Below are positions 48,827 to 61,034 of a stretch of DNA of 64,000 nt, piece after piece (the stretch's first letter is position 1; each line of letters starts with the position of its first letter). The DNA comes from Populus alba (lineage: Eukaryota > Streptophyta > Magnoliopsida > Malpighiales > Salicaceae). The stretch lies in contig NC_133292.1 of the NCBI RefSeq assembly GCF_005239225.2, positions 10,636,985-10,700,984 of the forward strand, given 5' to 3'. The position numbers and the translations under genes were made by a program. The notes beneath the pieces were generated by a model. The model worked only from the letters and a program-made list of their open reading frames with translations. It ran no database searches and was not told where the DNA came from.

Positions 48827-51237
48827 ATGGGTAGCAGTGAAGAAGCCAACAAACCGGCCTCACTTTATGATTCCTCTTCACAATCACAACCTCTGCTCTT
48901 GAAACCTCCTTCAATTGAAGAGCCAAACCAACCTGACGAACCTGAATCTGACCCGACCCAGTACCTCCAGATCTCCTACAATTATGGTCCTAGACCTTTT
49001 AAAGACCTTCCTTTTGTAATCTTTTTTGTTTTTGTTGTTCTTTGTACTTTTGGGTTCGGTATCTTCTCTGTTTTTCACAAAAATTCTAATTACTCCAATC
49101 TATCTTCTTATAAATATGATTTGAATTCTAATTCTTGTGTAAGAAATTCGACCTTTAATGGTTTTTACGAGTCAAGATTTGATTTTTATGCTTTGAGTTC
49201 ATCAGGTTCAGTTTTTTTGAAGTCTTTGATATGGACCCTCGTAGTTACTTTGATTTTGAGTGTGCCCATTTGTTTTCTTTTGCTTCTTTCGCTTAAACAT
49301 TACACTAAGCAGATTGTTTATGTGTCACTTCCTTTTTTTGTTGTCATACCTATCTTCTTTAACGTGTACTGGTTTGTTGCTTGTACTGTTAGCTCTTCTT
49401 GCAGTGATGCATTCCCTTTAGTTTATAGGATTTTGGTCTTGGTTTTCGTGTTCTTGATTATTGGGATCATTGTGTGGATTTTTGTAGCTAATTGGCATAG
49501 AATTGAATTAACAGTGAAGATAATTGGGGTTGCCTCTGATGCTTTGTCTAAGAATTTGGGTTTGTTTGTGGTGATCCCGTTGTTAACGCTTGGATTAGTG
49601 GTTTATTATGCGCCAATAGTGGTATTTTTAGTGTTTGCGAGATTGAATGGGAAAATTGTGCCTAAGGAATCAAATGGAGAATATAAGTGTGTTTGGAAGC
49701 AGGATAGTTGGGTGCCAGCATACTACACATTGGCAATTCTTACAATGTTGTGGTCTTTGACTATTATGGTTGAAGCTCAGGTTTATGTTATAAGTGGAAC
49801 TGTTGCACAGTGGTACTTCACGAAGGAGGATGCAAAACCTAGAAGAAGTATAAGAAGTTCTTTGAGGTGATCTGTTGCTACTTATTCTTTTGTTACACTT
49901 ATTACGTGAACATTGCATGTGTTTTTGGAATGTGGTTTATATTACAAACGGTTCTCTTTATTCTCATTTTGAATTTTTGGACTCTGGGATATGCCAATAG
50001 GTTATAATTTTTTGGAATGATTCTCATTTCAAGGAGTCCTCTTAGGAGTCCTTATTGAGCCAGGCACCTGTTAGTGGTGGTTGTCAATGATTTCGATGAC
50101 TTGAATGTCTTGATTGTTGATCCTGCACCTAGCTAATAGGAGTATAGGACAGCTTGAAGATTTTCTTTTGTTGGCCGGAATTCTGTACCTCCAACTAGAT
50201 AAAGATTTCGCATTCCAATTAATCTCTATAAATTTATAATTGTTTGCAATATCCTCTTATTGTCCTCAATACTAGTATCTCAGGGCACATTTCCTAACAT
50301 GCTCAAGATGAAAGTTTGTTAGAGATTTATAATCATCATCATGACATGATTATTGTTTTGACCTTTGTGTTTAAAATTTTGCAGACATGCCTTTGGTCCC
50401 TCGTCAGGCACTGTATGTTTATCTGGACTGCTTATTTGTGTTGTTCGCTTTGTGCGTGCCATTGTCGATAGTGCAAGACAAGAGGATGTTCCTGGGATGG
50501 TGAACCTTGTCTTGCGGTGTTGTGTCAAAGCATTACTTTCAGCAGTAGATTTTCTTAACAAGTTCACAATCAACTTCGTGGCTATAACCGGTGAAGCCTA
50601 CTGCACTTCTGCAAGGATGACATATGAACTATTAAAACGTAATCTGCTATCAGCTGTTTTTGTCGAAACCGTCTCCACTCGTTTGCTGGCTGGAATTACA
50701 TTCGTACTCTCAGCAATATATGCAATTGTGGTGAGTAGTTATTCTAACCTTTTGCTCCTGTTGTATTCCAGAGTTCCTAGTTGATGGTGATTTACCATGA
50801 GTAGGTTCTGCATGTATGTCCATACCAGTAATTTACCATGTGCTTGCATGTTGAAGTTATCTTTTGTTTTGCTGCTGAAAGAAAAGGCTGACCTTTTATA
50901 TCAAGATGATTTGATCTAATGGTCTAATGCAATTGTTTTTTTTTTTTTTTTTTTGTAATTCTGAATTTGTAAACAGGTCTGCGCTATCCTGAAAGGTGCA
51001 AGCAGTATGGGGGTTTATTCATACGTTGTAGCAGTTCTCGCATGGGCACTCCTGATTATTGTGCTGGGTTTCTTTGTTCATGTGCTGGACAATTTGATCG
51101 AGACTGTTTATGTATGCTATGCCATAGATAGGGATAGAGGAGAGGTTTACAGAACAGAGGTCCATGAGGTTTACAGTCAGCTGCCTATTAGTAGAAATCA
51201 TAGGCCGCCTATTGCTCCCATTGCTCCTGTTGTATAA
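48827..51237 (+). CDS. Choline transporter-like (CTL/SLC44 family) membrane protein, 3 exons
   Basis: This is a polytopic membrane protein of the CTL/SLC44 family, proposed to move choline or ethanolamine-type solutes; plant members also affect membrane trafficking. Exons are 48827-49866, 50385-50730 and 50977-51237, giving 548 residues with consistent phases. An acidic, proline-rich cytosolic N-terminus (residues 1-60) is followed by the first membrane segment (FVIFFVFVVLCTFGFGIF). Next comes a loop with N-glycosylation sequons (NYS, NLS, NST), then about nine further hydrophobic segments. The family core AQWYF (in VISGTVAQWYFTKED) is present, as is the conserved late region NFVAITGEAYCTSARMTYELL and the loop FFVHVLDNLIETVYVCYAIDRD. 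Exon 1 runs into TGA inside its donor (GAG|GTGATC). The gene lies about 1.5 kb upstream of RPN10 in the same orientation, as I recall for At4g38640 and At4g38630. Confidence 0.93.
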
Positions 51238-52775
51238 CAAAATATCCTTGTCTAATCTTTCATGATTTTTGGTGTGTCATTTGTTGTCTGTATGATTTGA
51301 TAACTGCCACCTGGCAGATTGTGCATAACTTCCATTTGCTATGAACTTTGTTTAATAAAGAGCTGGATTTTCCAGGCAAGTCAAAGTGCAAAGATGTTAA
51401 TATGCCCTATGACCTGGTCTTAATGTGGTTTCATAAAGCATGTTATGGTGGCATGTTTCATTCGAACTGGGGTGTAAGCTCATGATAAGTGCTCTCTCTG
51501 ATGCTTTTAGACTGTGCATGGCTCTAGTGGTCCTGAAGGCAATCGGTAGCCATGGTTTTCAACCGTGGACTTGTACCATGCATTTGTCTGATGCTTCTAT
51601 CTATTCTTATGTTTGTTCTGAGAAACACAGGGCACCCAATGCCTGGTGATAGCGTTGTAAGAAAAAAGGAACGTTCTTCAGGTCTGTTTGCTCCTTATTC
51701 CTTGTTCATAATGGGAAACGCTGTTCCATGTCTTCGCTAATCTTATACATGCAGAATTATGCTCTCCGTATGGTCAGACTCACAAAGGCCTTAAGCAACA
51801 TATTTCCATGGCTCCTTTAATTCAGAAAAGAGATCTGGGGTTTCTTCCTGCCTTAGCTTCTAGGGCACATAGAGCAAGTTACGAGAAAGGGGCGTGAAGA
51901 ACAGGTAAGAATTTCCAGGATAAATGGTGGGAGTTTTCATAAATCCACCATGATTTGTCCTCCTCGTACACAAGTTATTCTAGACTCTAAGCAAAAAGAG
52001 GTAGGTACAAAACATGTCTCGTCGATCCCACCTAACAGCGTATTGACTAAAATCTAGCTCTGGACAAATCCTGACAAAGTTCAAATTGTCTACTATGATC
52101 CCGCTAGAAATGTTGGTAGTCCTCCGGGCATGAATTCAATTAAATTTCACCTAACAAAATGTTACTTTAGTCTTCTTCTCAATTAAAATTAGAATTTCGA
52201 GTTTTTTTTTCCAACAATGTGGATTCAATAAAAAAAAGGGTTTTGTATCAAATTATTAAAATCTGGTATGACACAACTCTGTAACGAATTAACTTGGGCT
52301 ATTTAATTTTATTTTTTTAAAATTAAAACAATATATTTTTTTATTTTTTTAATAAAAATTAAATCAAAATTTTAACTTGATTAACCATGTAAAACCAAGT
52401 TAATTATAAATTATTAAAAAAAAAAACACTAGACCGGGGGCTGATTCCTGCATCAGCCTACGGTCGGGTTAATAACTTTTTAATGTGCCCAAACTAGTAG
52501 CTAGATATGCCTTCTCTAGTCTATCGGGCCCTTATGAATGGGCCTTTTAGCCTAACGAATAGTTTGAATTTCGACCGATCAAATGCAACTTTAGGCCTTT
52601 GGGCCTACTCTGCATCCCGTCTTCTCTTAGACAAAGGCTTCAGGGAGAATAAAGTGGAAAAACATCAAATTTATTTTAAAGTTCTTGTGAGCAAGAAAAC
52701 AAACGAAAATAAAAAAGAGCTTTTTCTTCCGATTTTTCTTCTCGCGCAAGCACAGCACAGAGAGTAACAAAAACC
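51238..52775. other. Intergenic region between CTL and RPN10 genes
   Basis: It contains the CTL 3' flank, a degenerate AT-rich repeat at about 52260-52430 (with aagttaattataaattatt) and the RPN10 promoter with two TGGGCC motifs. No further exon was recognised. Confidence 0.5.
52539..52605 (+). promoter_or_regulatory. Two TGGGCC (site II / proteasome-related) elements of RPN10
   Basis: TGGGCC occurs at 52539-52544 and 52600-52605, about 240 and 175 bases before the RPN10 start codon. A related gggccc lies at about 52526. TGGGCY is the site II core bound by TCP factors. TGGGC is also the proteasome-related cis-element reported for Arabidopsis proteasome genes controlled by NAC53/NAC78. Function here is inferred from motif and position. 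Confidence 0.55.
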
Positions 52776-55700
52776 ATGGTTCTCGAGGTAATAAACTGGT
52801 TGAAACCCTAAAAAAGTAGTCATTTGTTGTTAATCTAACAATTATCATGTTCAACATGACAAATAATTTTGCTTTTTTTTTTTTTTGTTTGGTTTTGACG
52901 ATGTTTAGGCGACTATGATATGCATCGACAACTCAGAATGGATGCGAAACGGCGATTACTCTCCTTCTCGCTTTCAAGCTCAAGCTGATGCTGTTAATCT
53001 CTTATGCGGCGCTAAAACCCAAGTAATTTAACGATTTTCTTTTTGGGTTTCATTTGTTTTTTTGTTTGATAAATCTGGTTTTGATTTCTCTGGGATTTTT
53101 TGGGTAATTGAAGTCGAATCCAGAGAATACAGTCGGGATATTAACAATGGCCGGCAAACAAGTTCGGGTTTTGACTACTCTTACTAGTGATCTGGGCAAG
53201 ATTTTGTCTTGTATGCACGGTGCGTTTATTTTATACCATGCCCCATTATCCTTCAATTTTTATTTGAAATTATTGTGGATTTAGATTTGTTTCTTAGATT
53301 GAATTATTGGTGGGTTTTACTTTGTTTTGATAATTTAGACTTTTTATGTTTACTGGGTATTATCGAGTTCGAAATTTTTATGCACTGTGAATGGAAAAGA
53401 TCACTACTTTGTAAACGTGTTTTGATAATTATGAGTCTTTTATGGTTATTGGAGATGATCTAATTCTGATTTATTTTTATTGTGATGGTAAAAGTTTAGA
53501 ATTTTATAGCTAACGTGATAGATTGCACCGATTAGAACTGTGTATAGGAGACAAAGAATAGCAAAGCTTCTTTCTAAATATGAAAAACACCTTAAACCAA
53601 CTCTAAAGAATGTTGGTGGTGATAATTTTTCAGTTGAATTCACAAGCATTCTCTTGCATTTTTCACCAATTATTTGATATTAAAGTCTCTCTGTTCAATT
53701 TCATTTTTATCTAGGTCTTGAAGTGGGTGGTGAGATGAATCTATCAGCAGGAATTCAGGTTGCACAACTAGCTCTTAAGCATCGTCAAAACAAAAATCAG
53801 CAGCAAAGAATAATAGTTTTTGCCGGAAGGTAAGCTTGTTAGTTGGTTTGCTGCGATTAGCTTGTTCTTTTATGTTTATGATCTAAGTTTTCTTATTTGC
53901 TAAATGTTTTTCTAGTCCTATCAAATATGACAAGAAAATGTTGGAGACCATAGGGAAGAAATTAAAGAAGAACAATGTATCTCTAGATATTGTTGATTTT
54001 GGCGAAGAAGAGGATGGGAAGCCGGAGAAGTTGGAGGCTCTCTTCGCTGCTGTCAATAGCAATGACAGTAGCCATATAGTTCACATTCCGCCTGGTGGAA
54101 CTGCTATTTCTGATGCTCTGATGAAGTATGATACTCTAGCTTCCTTTCTTTACTAGTTGAGGCTACAGTTATAAGTGTGCAAATTTATTATTGTTTCCTT
54201 ACCAGAATGGTTCAGAATATACTGATTTGAAACGGTGATCTGTTACAATAGACATGTTATGTGTTATAACTGTGGATTTGATATGGAGAACTGAAGTAAT
54301 TCACATATAATTGAAGAGCTGCTCACAATTTGTTTACTTGTGATAATAAGCAACTGAATTGTATATGATTAGATCAGATATTTCTCATCTCATAATGATA
54401 CGCAAGATATTGGACCGATCAATAATATTTTACTTCATTTACAATGTAGTTCGAGTGATATGATTTTTTTGTTCCTACGTTGGCAGCACACCTGTATTCA
54501 CTGGAGACGGGGAAGGAGGAAGTGGCTTTGCTGCAGCGGCTGCAGCAGCTGCAGCTGGTGGTGGTGACTTTGATTTTGGCGTAGATCCTAATTTAGATCC
54601 AGAGCTTGCTCTTGCCCTTAGAGTTTCTATGGAAGAGGAGAGAGCTAGGCAAGAAGCTGCTGCAAAAAGGGCTGCCGATGAAGCTGCTAGACAAGAAAAA
54701 GGAGAAGAACCATCATCCAAATCACAGGATACAACAATGGTTGACAAGGCTGCTGAAGCAACTAACAGTGCTGCTGATCCAATGGTTGGTTTCATTTTGA
54801 CGCATACCTTTTGTATTTGTGTGTCAGCACTCCTGTTGGACAAAGCTTGCTCTATGCTTTCTGTTTGGGTGCATCTCTCTGGTTTCTCGATTTAGCTTTG
54901 ACAATTAACTGTTGTGGTGATAGGATGAAGTGAATGCATTGCTTCAGCAGGCTATTGCACTGTCAATGGAAAACCCTGTATCCGATCCCTCTGTCCGTGA
55001 TTCTGAAATGGGAGAGGCAACTAATGATGATCAAGATTTGGCTATGGGTAGGTTCTGTTCCATTTAAAAGGCCTGCTGATGCGTCAAATTTCTCTCTGCT
55101 TATGGCTTCTCTAAATTCATATATACAAAAGTGCTCCTATGTATTATTTGCTACATGAACACTTGGGTGGGAGCTCAAAGCTAAATTTGATTTCCGACTG
55201 ATTCTTGTATGATATATTGACATTGATTTTTATATTACTTCAGTATTTCATGATTCTTTTTCACTTGTATTGCGGGTAAGAGAATTCAGGAAGGAGAATG
55301 TGTTATTAAAAAACCAACAATTATGGGATTTGCATGCAATTCAATGTTGAATCAACTAGCAAGTTTCAATGCACCCAAAATATATGCAATTATTCCATTT
55401 CTTCTGGAACTTCTCCTGGTATTTGTGTAGTTATGATTTTTTTTTTTTTTATGATTGTTCATTGATTTTTCTTTTTCAGGCTCCGAATTTATAGGTAAAC
55501 ACATCATTTTTGACCTAGTTACAGGGAAATTGACATTAAACATTTCTTTAGCCTTGCCATGCTGTGTGCCAGTGCTCAAACACTTGTCAACTTTGTTCCG
55601 ATGCCATGATTTTTAAATTTAATTGGTGAACCTGCTTTGATCCACTGAATATCTCTTGCATGCAGCTCTTCAGATGTCCATTCAGGAAACCGCAAAAGAT

Positions 55701-56103
55701 TCATCAAGTCAGTCAGACATGAGCAAGGCACTGGAGGATCAGTCTTTTGTGTCATCTGTCCTTGCATCAGTAAGTATTCTTTGAACCTGCCTATAAAGAA
55801 CTCCTTGATGAATCACATTCAGCGCATGTTGTTTTCTTTCTGACATTTAATTCCTCTTAACAGCTTCCAGGAGTTGACCCTAACGATCCCTCAGTGAAGG
55901 AGCTGCTAGCATCTTTCCAAGGCCAATCTGAGGTGTGTTCATGAAATTCAGACAACATAACCTGCATTTCAATTGAGCAATGCTTTTTATTTAGCCTGTT
56001 CATTATGTCAAACATTTGCAATGCATGTGTCTGACTTTTTATTCGTTGCTACCAGTCCGGACAAAAGAAGGATGAAGATAAGCCACCAAGTGATGACAAG
56101 TGA
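52776..56103 (+). CDS. RPN10: 26S proteasome ubiquitin receptor RPN10 (PSMD4), 10 exons
   Basis: This is a subunit of the 19S regulatory particle that binds polyubiquitin and helps join lid and base. Coding exons are 52776-52787, 52909-53022, 53114-53219, 53715-53829, 53916-54125, 54487-54784, 54924-55047, 55666-55769, 55864-55932 and 56056-56103, giving 399 residues with all phases consistent. The N-terminal VWA domain (about 1-190) opens [20 protein letters not shown] and includes [20 protein letters not shown] and [17 protein letters not shown] run of nine alanines (201-209) links it to three ubiquitin-interacting motifs: [15 protein letters not shown] (about 224-241), [16 protein letters not shown] (286-303) and [14 protein letters not shown] (about 322-335). 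The C-terminus, [19 protein letters not shown] followed by a Lys/Asp-rich tail, matches plant RPN10. Exon 1 has only four coding codons. A candidate 15-base microexon at 55480-55494 could interrupt the third motif. The promoter carries proteasome-type elements. Confidence 0.97.
52803..52811 (+). promoter_or_regulatory. Telo-box in first RPN10 intron
   Basis: AAACCCTAA lies 16 bases after the first coding exon. Telo-boxes near the transcription start often accompany site II motifs in plant genes for ribosome and growth functions, and this pairing is seen here. Function is inferred. Confidence 0.4.
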
Positions 56104-59100
56104 AACGTGCTTGACATGTCTTCATGAAAGAAAGCTTCTGTGCTGGTGACACAAACCACATTGCACTGATGAGAATGAATGAAAAGCAGACTTGATAGAA
56201 ACACATGTTGAATTTACTACTGGTTTTCCAATTCTAATGATTGTCACTTGAATAGGCTGGATATTGGAGTAGGATGTTAGAATTGCTGTCATTATGCTTT
56301 TTAACGTTATGCAATAGAATTGGTATCGTGTACTGCGGCGCACTTTATGGTTGCTGATTGGGAAGGAAACAAGGGCTTAATGTCAAGATTGAAACTGCTT
56401 TATGTCATTTTCATATATGTCACACTGACTTGTATCTTGCCTATTCGTTTCCCTCCCCCTATCCTGATTGTGTGAAATAATGTCACCGGCCAGGTAAATA
56501 ATCTGGTGAGAGTCTGCCCGGATCCCTCTTTGACAGAGGGTAAACAATAGCACAAGCCAGATTGCCCTGTTCAGAATTTGTATGGGAAGAGGCATTGCCA
56601 CTGTTAGCAAGACTGGAGGCAGAGCTGTTATCGGCTTTAAGCCTCTACAGAAACTGCTAGTTTTTTTTCTTTGTTAGTCCAATCACATCCAAGAAATGAG
56701 CCATTAGTGATTTTCCTGCCAGATGCATAAAAGATAGACAAAAGGTTTATTCTGGATGTGAGAATTATAAGTTAATTAATTGAGATATCAGATTAGCTCC
56801 TTTACCTTAGCAATCTATATCATTCACTCACGTCCATCTTCTCGATATTTTCCATCAGGCATTGATGTTTAAATGGCCTTGCCAATCACATTAAACACCT
56901 CCAAATCACTCACGTCCATCTTCTATTTCACCAGGCGTGGCCATCATCTTTTTCAGGGGTGGCTGCGAGATTCGCCGAATTCATAACCCTGTGCTAGGAT
57001 TTAGGTGCTCCGCCAAATTGAGTAGTTCCATTAAGAAGAAGCCAGGAACTAAGCGAGGGATTCATGGGGCTGGAACAGCTAGTAACCATTCCATAACCAC
57101 ACCGTGCCCTCCCCATATTTGTAAGCAGTAATGACTAGACATTCTATGAACAAATAACTCATGGCTACTGGTTATGGGACATGTGAAGAGTTACTAATTT
57201 CCACAGAAGAGGGCCACACCATGAGGGGCATGTCTCCCTTTGAACGTCCGTTTCTTCTTTTGCTTGCGGTTTTGGAAGATTTTAGTGTTTGTACTGTCTC
57301 GAATACCAAACTAGCCATCTTTATCTGGAATCTTGGATAAGCATACGCTTATACTATTTGATGGGATGATTTGTTGGAATGTTGATCATATCTGCCATAC
57401 TTTTGTTAGACAAGCTTGTGGAAAAACTCAAAATCTTGGAGAGATGAAATCTTCAACTTGCATACACAGTTTTCACCACCAAAAAAAAAAACTTTCAATC
57501 AATGTTCATGCTACTCTTGGGTTAGAATTTGCCCATAAACCTCTCTCTGATCGGATCTTAAACAAATACCTGTTAGATTAAATTACAACGTAGATCGATG
57601 ATAACTTGGAACTATTATTATTTAATTACCAGACAAGTTAGAAAACCCTCCGAGGGTCAATGGTTTCACGCTTTCATTCGCACCAAAAAGCTTTTACTCT
57701 TTAGTTTTCAGAGTCTTTTCTGTGGTTCTTTTCCTCCATCCTCTTCGCTCCTTTGCTTTCACGCAAAGACTAGAGTTTGAGGAACACGAAGATAGGGAGA
57801 AGGGGATGTGGGTGTGTGATCCGAGATTGGGACCACCGTATTGTTTGCATAGCTTATGTTCATATGCAGTAAAGCATAGTAGAAGTAACGATATCTCATG
57901 TATTTTTGCAGGCTAAATCGCCAGCGAACCGGTTAGCTAATTTTAGTTTGATGAAAAAAATTTTGAACTGAGATTTTTTATTAATTAATTAATGACATGT
58001 TTGTGGGTTTTTTCGATGTTATATTATGATCTGATATGGTTTATTTATCCTCGTTTTAATGAATTTTGGGCTTTAAGACCCTATTTCAACAAAAATAAAA
58101 TGAAATAGAAGTACTTTCTTAGTTTATGTAACCGGTCATGTAATTGAGCAAGTTGGTGAACAATGCAAATTGTAGCTATGCTACTTCACTTTTACAGCAA
58201 GCCTAACGAAGGTCAAAATTTTCAATTCTTTTGCCAAATAATCCCTTCACCACAGATGTTTAATCAGCCTAGTCCGATCATAATCTAAATTCAGATTCTA
58301 ATAGGATTTTCAGTTGAATAAAGAAAGAAGAAGATCAAACTTGATTGACAAACTCGTTTCAAATGGTTACATCAACTCTAAAATAATAATAATAACAATT
58401 AATCCCAGTTGATGTAATAATCCAAACAATTCTCTTAAAATCAGTCCCAAGCCAGTCCAGTAGCTGTGCCCTCCACCGCACATCAAGAAAAAAATAATTA
58501 TTCAATTACCAAATAAAATGTCTTCACAGTGATGAGATCCATAAACGATTTTCACGTAAAACAAGCGTTGGATCTCTCATTTGACGGAATACATAATAAG
58601 TTCTCCTCTCAATTTTCGCATTAGCGTGAGATGTAAAACCAACTTTGCTCGAGGCAATTATTTGATTATTCCATTGATGAAATATAAGTAATTAATCTCT
58701 TTTCGAATTAATCTGATTTCTATATATAAATGTTCTATAAGTAATCTCTTTTCACATTTCTAGTTGCATCATCCTTATTTTTATATAAGGTAAACAAGGG
58801 ACTTGATTACAATACCGGTAGCAAGACATGAACTAAATTGTAACTATTTCATGCTATTTTTTTTTTTTTTTTAAAGAGAAAACTGTTTTATATTATATTA
58901 AGATAGTGTTTTGTTAATGTTTCAAATTAAAAAACAAACAAACAAAGATAATAAGGATAAAAACATTTTTTGTTGAAGAGAAAAAAAATAAAAATATAAA
59001 ATAAATCTGCATCTAAATAATTTTTGAATGAATCTTTATTATTTTAAAACATGTATTATATGAAAATATATTATCTTATCTCTAATATATTAAGAGAATA

Positions 59101-59860
59101 ACTAAAACTTGTCTAAAATACAAACGTAGGGTAAGATTTTTTGTTTTTTGTTTTTTAAAGAAATAAGTGATTTTTTTTTTTTACAATTCCAAATCATTTC
59201 AACTAATATATAGTGCAGAGTTGGTTTAAGGTAAATAAAAGTCTTGAACAAAACTATAAATAAAATATTTTAAAATATTTAAGAAATATTTTGTTATGTA
59301 TATCTGATAAATAAGACCTTGAAAAATTTTCATTTTATACTTGGAGTTTTTTTTAAGCGGATCCAATAATTTTTATTTTACAAAATATATTAGCAAATAT
59401 AAATTTTTTATTTTTAAAATTTTTTATTAAATGAAGGTTTTGGATTATTATCCAAGTAACTCCCGGTTAAAATGTGGGATAAACAAATGAAATGAATTTT
59501 CTTCATGTATATTTTTAGATTAATTTATAAGGTTAACTAAGATTAAATCTCATTTTCAAAAGATTTTAAAAGCACATTTTTTTATATAATTCTAATTCCA
59601 TAGTCTAAGTAAAATGAAATAAAAACGGTTAAATTAAAAATAATTACTCATTAAAAAAAATATGGATAGAGTAATTTGGTCATCGAACATATATATAGAT
59701 CTAGTATATGGATAGAGTTGTAATATTTGCAAACACTAGTGGCAATTCAATAGCAACATCTTTATATAAAGACCAATGCCCCCATGCTTAAACCCATACC
59801 ACCATCAATTAGTCTTGCTAGAGAAAACAATACTCGCACTTCTCCTCCAGTTCAGCAGCA
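56104..59860. other. Intergenic region between RPN10 and ADF5 genes
   Basis: This holds the RPN10 3' flank and about 3.5 kb without a supportable gene. Frames at 56937-57131 and 57333-57581 lack family resemblance. From about 58780 to 59650 the sequence is strongly AT-rich with short homopolymers. No clear transposon ends were seen. Confidence 0.5.
59761..59770 (+). promoter_or_regulatory. TATA box of ADF5
   Basis: The palindromic TTTATATAAA lies 91 bases before the ADF5 start codon, at the spacing expected for a plant core promoter. It is the only good TATA-like sequence close to the gene. Confidence 0.6.
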
Positions 59861-61034
59861 ATGGCGATGGCTTTCAAGATGGTATAGCAACATCTCCTCC
59901 TCCTTCTATTCCTCACCGTAAGATGTCAATGTTCCTAACATATATCCGTGTCTTTGTTTTGTATACATATATGGTAATGACAGGCAACAACAGGCATGTG
60001 GGTGACTGATGAGTGCAAGAATTCATTCCATCAAATGAAATGGAAGAGAGTTCATAGGTACATAGTGTTCAAGATTGATGAGAAGTCAAGGTTGGTCACC
60101 GTGGACAAGGTTGGTGGCCCTGGTGAGAGCTATGATGATCTTGCTGCTTCATTACCGGATGATGATTGCAGATATGCTGTCTTTGATTTCGATTTTGTCA
60201 CTGTTGATAATTGCCGGAAGAGCAAGATCTTCTTCATTGCATGGTCCGTCCCCTCCTTTTGTAGACTCTTTCTTTATGAATTATCATCACTATAGGATCG
60301 ACATGAGCCACTTTTTTGCCCCTTTTCAATCACACACACAACCAATTACTGAGTATTTTAAGAGTCTTGCTTCCTCCTCGCACACAAATAGGTAACAATG
60401 GGTCCCCATTTTATGTCAGAAAAGAATTCAACTATGAGCATATATATACCAATTATTAAGAAAAAAGAACGAGGCTTGGATCTGATTTGTTGCCTCGCCA
60501 TGTTAAGAAATGATTAACAATGAGTACCGTGGATCAATATTCTCAAATTTGAATGTAGACAAATGTGGCAAGTCAATGTTGGCAATAATACTAGCTATAG
60601 GAGGGACAATTATTTTGATTTTGATTAATCAGTAGGGAGCTTTCAGAGTTTTAGAAGCAAGTGGGTTGATGATCAACGTCTCCTCCACATGTTTTTCGAC
60701 AATTAAAATATTTAGGTATGTTGTCAATGGTGACTTGAGTCTCACATGTAGACAAAAGGGTTGGTTTTTTTGGAAGCATAGTATATGTAATGATATGAAA
60801 CATCCCACTATGTATACTTTTCTCTATTCACACTAACAATTATTGGGTTGCTAACGAATCTAGCTAATTTGGATTAATTTCAGGGCTCCAACAGCATCAA
60901 GAATCAGAGCAAAAATGCTTTATGCAACTTCCAAGGATGGATTAAGGAGAGTGCTTGAAGGCATCCACTATGAACTCCAAGCAACCGACCCAACTGAGAT
61001 GGGGTTTGATTTGATTAGGGACCGAGCCAAATAA
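59861..61034 (+). CDS. ADF5: Actin-depolymerizing factor (ADF/cofilin), ADF5 type, 3 exons
   Basis: This is a small actin-binding protein of the ADF/cofilin family that acts on filaments in the cytoplasm. Exons are 59861-59881, 59984-60243 and 60884-61034, giving 143 residues, the usual size. The first exon encodes only MAMAFKM, then [15 protein letters not shown] begins the fold. The family words [37 protein letters not shown] and KSKIFFIAW are present. So is the long actin-binding helix [19 protein letters not shown] with [17 protein letters not shown]. The N-terminal [18 protein letters not shown] is characteristic of Arabidopsis ADF5, a subclass reported to bundle rather than sever actin. 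That activity is therefore an inference from subclass. The start is the first of three Met codons in exon 1 and follows a short leader downstream of a TATA box. AATAAA overlaps the stop codon. Confidence 0.95.
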
